Of a DNA stretch of 9,459 bases, positions 1 to 4,346 are shown in pieces. The position numbers and the translations under genes are program-made. Under the pieces are notes generated by a model that saw nothing but the letters and a program-made list of their open reading frames with translations, did not search any database and had not been told where the DNA came from. The first letter of the stretch is position 1, and the number at the start of each line of letters is the position of its first letter. The DNA comes from an uncultured Paracoccus sp. (GTDB lineage: Bacteria > Pseudomonadota > Alphaproteobacteria > Rhodobacterales > Rhodobacteraceae), in contig NZ_CAMIOH010000118.1 of assembly GCF_946221145.1 (NCBI RefSeq), positions 1 to 9,459 on the forward strand, given 5' to 3'.

Positions 1-209
1 TGAAGGGTGGCGGAGCGGCCGGTGTGGCGACGCTGGGCGCGGCGGGCGTCGAGGTGGCTCGAGACGTCCTTCCCGAGACCCAGACCGCCATCCTGCCGCT
101 TGTGTCCTATCTCGAAACGCTGCGCTGGGTGTTCATCGCCGTGGCACTCGTTGGCATCGTCGTGACCATCTACGCGCGGCTCGACGACTGGAAGCGGGGG
201 CGTCGATGA
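1..209 (+). CDS. C-terminal end of a membrane-anchored protein, probably phage-type endolysin (partial)
   Basis: The reading frame is open from the first base of the window, so this is the 3' end of a longer gene; the GTG at 24 is simply the first in-frame start visible. The visible tail is Gly/Ala-rich, followed by a single hydrophobic segment (WVFIAVALVGIVVTIYA) and a basic end (RLDDWKRGRR), which suggests a C-terminal membrane anchor. Its stop overlaps the start of the next gene by ATGA (206-209), a sign of translational coupling. Because the next two genes look like a spanin pair, I infer that this is the tail of a lysis enzyme such as the holin-associated N-acetylmuramidases of alphaproteobacterial prophages, or a holin-like protein. 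No catalytic domain is in view, so the enzyme assignment rests on context only. Confidence 0.5.
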   Translation, partial: KGGGAAGVATLGAAGVEVARDVLPETQTAILPLVSYLETLRWVFIAVALVGIVVTIYARLDDWKRGRR

Positions 210-463
210 TCGCCGCGCTGCTGGGCGGCATTGCCGCCAGCCCATGGATGCGGGCCGCGCTGCGCTACGGCGCCGTTGGCTTCAGCGTGCTTCTGTTCCT
301 GCTCGCGCTCCGGCGTTCCGGCGAGCGCACTGGCCGCCTCGCCGAACGCTATGAGACCACGGAGAAGATCAATGATGCCCAACGCCGGATGCTGGAGGCG
401 GCGGCTCGCCGCCCTCGCAATCGCGACGAGCTTGCTGACCGGCTGCGCGACGGTCGGTTCTGA
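206..463 (+). CDS. Rz-like inner-membrane spanin subunit (putative)
   Basis: An 85-residue protein with one N-terminal hydrophobic segment (about residues 19-37, RYGAVGFSVLLFLLALRR). It continues with a charged, probably helical or coiled-coil region (about 40-70) and ends in RDELADRLRDGRF. This is the plan of an i-spanin: an N-terminal anchor with a periplasmic helix that pairs with an outer-membrane lipoprotein to fuse the membranes at the end of phage lysis. The ATG overlaps the stop of the preceding gene (ATGA), with a G-rich stretch (GGGGG, 196-200) as ribosome binding site. A lipoprotein gene begins inside it at 372 in another frame, the classic Rz/Rz1 layout. The call rests on architecture and context rather than a catalytic motif. 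Confidence 0.62.
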   Translation: MIAALLGGIAASPWMRAALRYGAVGFSVLLFLLALRRSGERTGRLAERYETTEKINDAQRRMLEAAARRPRNRDELADRLRDGRF

Positions 464-635
464 ACAAAGGATCATGGCACTTTGTCCGCCGGTCGTGGAA
501 TATGGTCAGGAGTTACAGACGCGGGCCGCCGACGAACTGGCGTGGTTGCCGGAAGGCTCGATCATCGCGGAAATGCTGACCGACTACGCAGTGATGAGAG
601 AGCAGGCTCGGGCCTGCTCTCCTGAGACAAGCTAG
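372..635 (+). CDS. Rz1-like outer-membrane spanin lipoprotein, overlapping Rz
   Basis: The frame is open further upstream (ATG at 231), but the best start is ATG 372: GGAG at 361-364 lies 7 nt upstream, and this start gives a proper signal peptide. The 87-aa product starts MMPNAGCWRRR, has a hydrophobic core (LAALAIATSLLTGC) and a lipobox LLTGC with the lipidated Cys at residue 25. The mature part is about 63 aa (CATVGSEQRIMALCPPVVEY...), contains two further Cys and ends ...ACSPETS. The first 92 nt overlap the Rz-like gene in a different frame and the rest extends beyond it, a partly embedded Rz1 arrangement. The inferred role is the outer-membrane partner of the spanin complex in phage-type lysis. 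A chance reading frame is unlikely because the ribosome binding site, signal peptide and lipobox coincide. Confidence 0.7.
   Translation: MMPNAGCWRRRLAALAIATSLLTGCATVGSEQRIMALCPPVVEYGQELQTRAADELAWLPEGSIIAEMLTDYAVMREQARACSPETS
598..621. repeat. Perfect hairpin in the 3' end of the Rz1-like gene
   Basis: A perfect inverted repeat: GAGAGCAGGC (598-607) pairs with GCCTGCTCTC (612-621) around a TCGG tetraloop. It lies within the last codons of the lipoprotein gene (stop at 633-635). There is no T-run after it, so it is not a standard intrinsic terminator, but it could stop transcription or protect the 3' end of the lysis mRNA, which converges on the adenylate kinase gene. Confidence 0.5.
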
Positions 636-758
636 CAAGAGCCTGAGCGCCTGCGGTCTGCAATCCGCACCAATATGGCGGCAGGCAGCATGCCGATCGA
701 TCGCTGGACGCAGCGGCCTGGTGGTGTCCCTCACCGTTCCTTGTCGCCAGGATCAGGA

Positions 759-1361
759 TCAGCGTCGTGATCCCGAGGATCGCCGGGTCAGTACGTCCTC
801 AATCTCGCGCGCCACGTCGTCGATGCCCTGCATTCCATCAACCGTAATGAGCTCTCTCCTTCGGCGATAGTAGTCCAGTAGCGGCTCCGTCTTGTTCCGA
901 TATGCGTCGAGACGTCTGACAAAGGTATCCCGATTGTCGTCGCTGCGAGCCGTGCCGCCAGCGGCCAGCGTATCGGCGACGCGCTTTTCCATTCGCTCGA
1001 CCAGCGAGGTCTCATCGACCTTCAGTTCGATGACTGCGTCAAGCCTGACACCCCTTTGCTCCAGCATGGCGGTCAGGGACTCCGCCTGCGCGACTGTCCG
1101 GGGAAAGCCGTCGAGAATGAACCCTTTGCGCCAATCCTCTTGATCGATCCGGTCGGATACCATCTGGTTGACCACATCGTCGGGTACGAGTTCGCCGCGA
1201 TCCATGATCGCGTCGACCCGCCGCCCGGTTTCGGTGCCTTCGGTCACAGCAGCGCGCAGCATATCTCCTGTAGAAAGCTGAGGGATCGAGTGGCGTTCGG
1301 CCAGGCGCTGCGCCTGCGTTCCCTTCCCTGCTCCTGGTGGTCCGAACACTATCAGTCTCAT
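759..1361 (-). CDS. adk: Adenylate kinase, short-LID type
   Basis: A 200-aa cytosolic nucleoside monophosphate kinase catalysing ATP + AMP = 2 ADP. Seen in order: P-loop GPPGAGKGT (residues 7-15), AMP-site STGDMLR (30-36), DGFPRT (84-89), LID Arg region ERMEKR (122-127), and a short LID with no zinc-Cys cluster leading to RSDDN (139-143). The RRLDAYR segment (149-155) and conserved C-terminal helix follow. The length matches the short adenylate kinases common in alphaproteobacteria. The ATG at 1361 is preceded by AGAGGTGAG. It is the last gene of the - strand metal cluster, after a 179-bp gap that holds a possible 37-aa ORF. Housekeeping adk normally sits with ribosomal-protein genes after secY, so this is probably an accessory second copy. 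All catalytic motifs look intact. The C-terminus (RRSSGSRR) is basic and unusual. Confidence 0.93.
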   Translation of the reverse strand: MRLIVFGPPGAGKGTQAQRLAERHSIPQLSTGDMLRAAVTEGTETGRRVDAIMDRGELVPDDVVNQMVSDRIDQEDWRKGFILDGFPRTVAQAESLTAMLEQRGVRLDAVIELKVDETSLVERMEKRVADTLAAGGTARSDDNRDTFVRRLDAYRNKTEPLLDYYRRRRELITVDGMQGIDDVAREIEDVLTRRSSGSRR

Positions 1362-1370
1362 TGTCTCTTC

Positions 1371-1484
1371 TCACCTCTTGGATAGCCACGAGGGCGATGG
1401 CGGCGGCAATTCCGATGCACCCAGTACCGTTTGGAGAAGCCCTGCACTTCCGCGCAGACCGGCGCTGGCCGTGTAGGCGGACAT
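1371..1484 (-). CDS. Possible 37-aa small ORF upstream of adk
   Basis: This ATG-initiated frame in the gap between the DUF305-propeller gene and adk encodes 37 residues (MSAYTASAGLRGSAGLLQTV..., ending PSPSWLSKR). The start is preceded by GGAGG and AGGG at about 10 and 5 nt. The stop codon lies inside the adk ribosome binding site (GAGGTGA), 9 nt before the adk ATG, a geometry suited to translational coupling. There is no recognisable domain. It could be a real small protein, a leader peptide or the remnant of a decayed gene. Confidence is low because frames this short are frequent in GC-rich DNA. Confidence 0.3.
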   Translation of the reverse strand: MSAYTASAGLRGSAGLLQTVLGASELPPPSPSWLSKR

Positions 1485-1505
1485 GATATCCCTGCCTCCA
1501 AGTCT

Positions 1506-1533
1506 GGCGCCGGAACTGGACCGCTCCGGCGCC
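1506..1533. repeat. Perfect intergenic hairpin after the DUF305-propeller gene
   Basis: GGCGCCGGA (1506-1514) and TCCGGCGCC (1525-1533) form a 9-bp GC-rich stem with a 10-nt loop. It begins 8 nt beyond the stop codon of the DUF305-propeller gene on the - strand. No T-run follows, so it may be a factor-assisted terminator, an mRNA-stabilising stem or an attenuator before the small ORF and adk. Confidence 0.5.
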
Positions 1534-1540
1534 GAACTCC

Positions 1541-3067
1541 TTAGCGGCTCGAGTCGCCGTAGACGATGCCATTCGGCCGATCGCCGACCGGCACCGTCCT
1601 CACCACGTCCTGGCTCTCGACATCGATGATCGACACTGTGTCGTCCGCAATGTTGGTCACGAACACGTAAGCCCCGTCGGCCGATGCCGACACGCCATGG
1701 GCGCCACCCCCGGTGGTGATAGTCTTCACGACCTCTCCCGTCGCCGTGTCGATCACGGACACCGTGTCGTTCGGCTCCGCGTCGGTGCCCTGATTGGCCA
1801 CGTAGACGTAGGCTCCATCGGGGGTCGCGAACATCTGGATCGGGTTCGGCCCGACGTCGATCCTGTTCGTCACCTGCCGGGACGAGGTGTCGATGACGGC
1901 CACCCGGTTCTCGTCGCGCAGCGAGACGTAGACCTGATCGCCAGACGGCGTGAACCCGACCTGAACAGGCGCTGCGCCCACCGGAATGCGCGCAACTTCC
2001 GTCAGGTCCTGCGTGTCGATGACGGAGACCGAGCCGTCCTCGACATTGGCCACATAGATCTCGCTCTCATCCGGGCTGAGGCGCAGCCCGTGCGGATAGG
2101 CGCCGGTCGCGATGCGCTCGATGACTTCGGCCTGTGCGAGATCGACGACCGCAATCTCGTTCCCGCCGGACAGCGAAGCATAGGCGCGCCCGCTGCGGTC
2201 GGCGACGACATGCGCCGGATGCGCGCCGACTTCCACAGTGGCGACGGGCTGCGACAGTCGCTCCGGATCGAGCACCACCAGGACCCCTCCGCCCGCATCG
2301 GTGTCGGCATGTCCATCGTCATCCGATCCGTGCGCGTGATCGGCGGCAGGGCTCCCGACCGCCAGCAGCAGATTTCCGTCCGGCGTCAGATCGACATTGT
2401 GCGGCGACACGCCGACGTCAACGGTCTCGACCGAACCCGTGCCGAGATCGATGGCGCTGATCGAATTGCCGCCCTCGTTGGCGGAGTAGACGGTCCCGCC
2501 GGTCTGACCGAGGGCGGTTGGTGCCTCGCCGGCGTTCGTCGCCAGCCAGGCCTGCATTTCGACGATCTCGCCTTCCTGCGCCGCGATGATCTGGTCCGCC
2601 CACTCCCTGGTCTGCGGATCGTCGCCGTATTGCTGGACGATCTTCGCCATGTCGATCGCACCCTGATGATGCGGGATCATGCCCCGGACGAAGGCGACAT
2701 CCGGATCGCCGGCCATCACGCCTTCCATCATCGGTCCGTGCATTTCATTCATCGCGGCGACGTAGGCCTGCGTGAAGTCGGGAGCGCTGGAAAGGCTCGT
2801 TGGGGCGCCGTCAGCGCCGGGTGCGGCCATTCCGCCGTGCATGCCCCCCTGCATCATTTGCTGCATCGCCTGCATCATGGCCTGGCCATGCTCGGGGATG
2901 CCCTGCATGCCGGGCATCCGGTCCGAGGGAGACGTGGGCGCGGGAGCCTGTTCCGCTTGGGCGGGCGGGGTTCCCGGGTGGTGGGTATCATGTTCGGCCT
3001 GGGCGAGAGCAGCGCCCGGCAGGCCCGCCAGCAGGCTGACGGAAAGAACGATTGCAGTTCGGTTCAT
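1541..3067 (-). CDS. Secreted DUF305 domain fused to a YVTN beta-propeller
   Basis: A 508-aa exported protein. A signal peptide (residues 1-22, cleavage after ALA or LAQ) is followed by a His/Met-rich linker (about 25-85, with MPGMQG and MMQAMQQMMQGGMHGGM). A DUF305 domain follows (about 95-178, core VRGMIPHHQGAIDMAK at 127-142). From about residue 190 to the end come repeated 40-45-residue blades with YVTN-type signatures (VYSANEGGNSISAIDL, IYVANVEDGSVSVID, VYVANQG, VFVTNIADDTVSIID), i.e. a seven-bladed-type propeller. A His/Asp-rich insert (243-257, H244, H246, H253) sits between early blades. DUF305 proteins include copper-binding periplasmic proteins; YVTN propellers often bind partners or metals. 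The inferred role is periplasmic metal binding or scaffolding. The ATG at 3067 has AAGGA about 9 nt upstream. The DUF305 part resembles the standalone DUF305 protein at 7993-8490. Confidence 0.88.
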   Translation of the reverse strand: MNRTAIVLSVSLLAGLPGAALAQAEHDTHHPGTPPAQAEQAPAPTSPSDRMPGMQGIPEHGQAMMQAMQQMMQGGMHGGMAAPGADGAPTSLSSAPDFTQAYVAAMNEMHGPMMEGVMAGDPDVAFVRGMIPHHQGAIDMAKIVQQYGDDPQTREWADQIIAAQEGEIVEMQAWLATNAGEAPTALGQTGGTVYSANEGGNSISAIDLGTGSVETVDVGVSPHNVDLTPDGNLLLAVGSPAADHAHGSDDDGHADTDAGGGVLVVLDPERLSQPVATVEVGAHPAHVVADRSGRAYASLSGGNEIAVVDLAQAEVIERIATGAYPHGLRLSPDESEIYVANVEDGSVSVIDTQDLTEVARIPVGAAPVQVGFTPSGDQVYVSLRDENRVAVIDTSSRQVTNRIDVGPNPIQMFATPDGAYVYVANQGTDAEPNDTVSVIDTATGEVVKTITTGGGAHGVSASADGAYVFVTNIADDTVSIIDVESQDVVRTVPVGDRPNGIVYGDSSR

Positions 3068-3178
3068 GGGTTTTCATCCTTGGCACCGGAGGGCCGGCGT
3101 CACATTCGCGGACGCGGGTCTCCGAAAGTTCGTCTGGGCTCGAAGTGCGCGCTGCCGGCGGTCGCGCCGGAGCGGCCG

Positions 3179-3589
3179 TCACGCAGCAATCAGACGAGGC
3201 GGCCTCAGGATTCCTTCGGGGGATCGTTCCCACGGGTCACGGTGCATGACCCTGAACAGTTCACCATTCACGGACGGCCCGAACGTCAGCGGCCCGACGG
3301 GAACGGCGGCGATCAGACAGGTCTGACAGCAGTCGGCCAGCATCTGGCCGCCGTCATCACTCTCGCAGCCTGCAGATGTCTCTGCCCCGTGATCGCCGGG
3401 CAGGTGATGTTGGCCGCAGTGGCTCGCCGTGGCCGCGCTCTGTTCGCGGTGGAGGGCGTGTCCGGTCGGGCTGGCATGCGCTACGCCCTGCAGAACGAGG
3501 GAGCTGATGGCAAGCAACAGGATGCCGATCGCGAACTGGCGCAATCGGCCGCATCTCGCCGCGAACGCAACTCTGAAGCGCCCGCTCAT
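3179..3589 (-). CDS. Small exported His/Cys protein with DCCxxC motif (CopL/DUF2946-like)
   Basis: A 136-aa protein with a basic N-terminus and hydrophobic signal or anchor segment (about 19-39, FAIGILLLAISSLVLQGVAHA). A His-rich stretch with HCGQHH (57-62) and GDH follows, then DCCQTC (86-91), and the end is LRPPRLIAA. The layout (signal segment, His-rich middle, CC-x2-C-x-IAAVP, terminal RPPR) is shared with the gene at 9038-9457. It resembles small metal-associated proteins annotated as DUF2946 or CopL-like in copper loci. The likely location is the periplasm or inner membrane, with Cu(I) binding by the Cys and His residues; the exact function is unknown. The ATG at 3589 overlaps the stop of a possible 37-aa ORF (ATGA at 3586-3589), and AGGTGG lies just upstream. 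It sits between the DUF411 and DUF305-propeller genes, 111 nt before the latter. Confidence 0.72.
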   Translation of the reverse strand: MSGRFRVAFAARCGRLRQFAIGILLLAISSLVLQGVAHASPTGHALHREQSAATASHCGQHHLPGDHGAETSAGCESDDGGQMLADCCQTCLIAAVPVGPLTFGPSVNGELFRVMHRDPWERSPEGILRPPRLIAA

Positions 3590-3699
3590 GAGCCACCTGC
3601 CTTCTCGGTGTCGAGCCGGGCCGATGCGCTGCTGACGCGGGCAAGGGCCATCGCTCGCGGCTTGAGCTGCATCGGATCGGCGGCAAGGTGGACGGTCAT
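3586..3699 (-). CDS. Possible 37-aa coupled small ORF between DUF411 and the CC-motif protein
   Basis: This frame encodes MTVHLAADPMQLKPRAMALA... ending TEKAGGS. It starts 15 nt after the DUF411 stop, and its own TGA overlaps the ATG of the downstream exported Cys protein (ATGA). The gap-filling position and the overlap suggest translational coupling or a leader role. No domain, signal peptide or metal motif is evident and the ribosome binding site is weak, so it may not be an expressed protein. Confidence 0.33.
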   Translation of the reverse strand: MTVHLAADPMQLKPRAMALARVSSASARLDTEKAGGS

Positions 3700-3714
3700 G
3701 TGGAGGCGCCTGGC

Positions 3715-4200
3715 TCAGATTTCCTGCGCGCCGAGGTAGCGCCCGAAGGTCTGGGTGGTCGGACCGAACAGGAGCACTTCATAGGGCTCGGGTTCGACCC
3801 CGGAAAAATCCATGCCGGGCGAGCCGGCAGGCATTCCGGGAACGGCAAGTCCCGTCCCGGAGGGCCGCTCGGCCAGCAGGCGGCGGATCGCGGCAGCTGG
3901 CACATGACCCTCCACCACATAGCCGTCCACCTCGGCCGTATGGCAGGAGGTCAGCTCGGCCGGCACGCCGAGCCGCTCCTTGAGGCTGAACACGTCGTCC
4001 GAGTCCACGACCCGCACCGGAAAGCCCGCGGCTTCGATATGCGCGATCCAGCCGTCGCAGCAGCCGCAGGACGGATCCTTGGTGACGGTCACGAGCGGCA
4101 GGGCCTCGGCCCGCGCCCACGCCGGCATCGACAGCAGGAACGGAAGTGCGGCGGCGGCCGCGAGAACGGCCCGCCGGCCGATGGTGTGATCGTTCCGCAT
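3715..4200 (-). CDS. DUF411 periplasmic metal-binding protein
   Basis: A 161-aa protein. It has an N-terminal twin-arginine-like signal (IGRRAVLAAAAALPFLLSMPAWARAEA, Arg9-Arg10). The DUF411 domain then shows DPSCGCCDGWIAHI (42-55; Cys45, 47, 48), TSCHTAEVDGYVVEGHVP (84-101; Cys86, His87, His99), and GLAVPGMPAGSPGMD (117-131; Met123, Met130), ending EVLLFGPTTQTFGRY. These Cys, His and Met residues are the expected metal ligands; DUF411 proteins are common beside copper ATPases and are thought to act in periplasmic copper handling. I chose ATG 4200 because AAAGG lies 7 nt upstream and the Arg pair is then near the N-terminus. ATG 4227 and the extension to 4350 are in frame but give a long non-signal leader. 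It lies 146 nt downstream of copA on the same strand and is probably co-transcribed. Confidence 0.9.
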   Translation of the reverse strand: MRNDHTIGRRAVLAAAAALPFLLSMPAWARAEALPLVTVTKDPSCGCCDGWIAHIEAAGFPVRVVDSDDVFSLKERLGVPAELTSCHTAEVDGYVVEGHVPAAAIRRLLAERPSGTGLAVPGMPAGSPGMDFSGVEPEPYEVLLFGPTTQTFGRYLGAQEI

Positions 4201-4346
4201 CGTCAAACCTTTCTTCGTGGACTCCATGATCTCACCGGCTAGTCCGGAGCGCGACCCACGAACGGGTGAGAATGCGCCGGCGTCCCGCGGCATGATGTCG
4301 CCTGTCAGATGCGCTCGCGGGAACGGCCCACGATGCCACCCGGACA

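Noticed and set aside
513..734. 73-codon - strand frame near the end of the lysis cassette
   Set aside because: It lies antisense to the lipoprotein gene for most of its length, with no domain or ribosome binding site. The 636-758 gap itself shows no convincing gene, tRNA or att site.
756..773. GGATCA...TGATCC 6-bp inverted repeat at the adk stop
   Set aside because: It is short, overlaps coding sequence and has no T-run; this is within chance expectation for GC-rich repetitive GATC-containing text.
1039..1572. 177-codon - strand frame overlapping adk and the gap before it
   Set aside because: Most of it overlaps adk in another frame. The short hydrophobic stretch (IGIAAAIALVAI) lies in the gap but has no credible start or ribosome binding site of its own.
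1697..3739. 680-codon open frame on the + strand opposite the DUF305-propeller and CC-motif genes
   Set aside because: It is the complement of well-supported genes, has an Asp/Arg/His-rich composition typical of antisense frames in GC-rich DNA, shows no domains, and runs across several gene boundaries.
4231..4270. CTCACC...GGTGAG arms in the copA-DUF411 gap
   Set aside because: It has only 6 bp per arm with a 28-nt loop, so it is not convincing as a terminator or operator.
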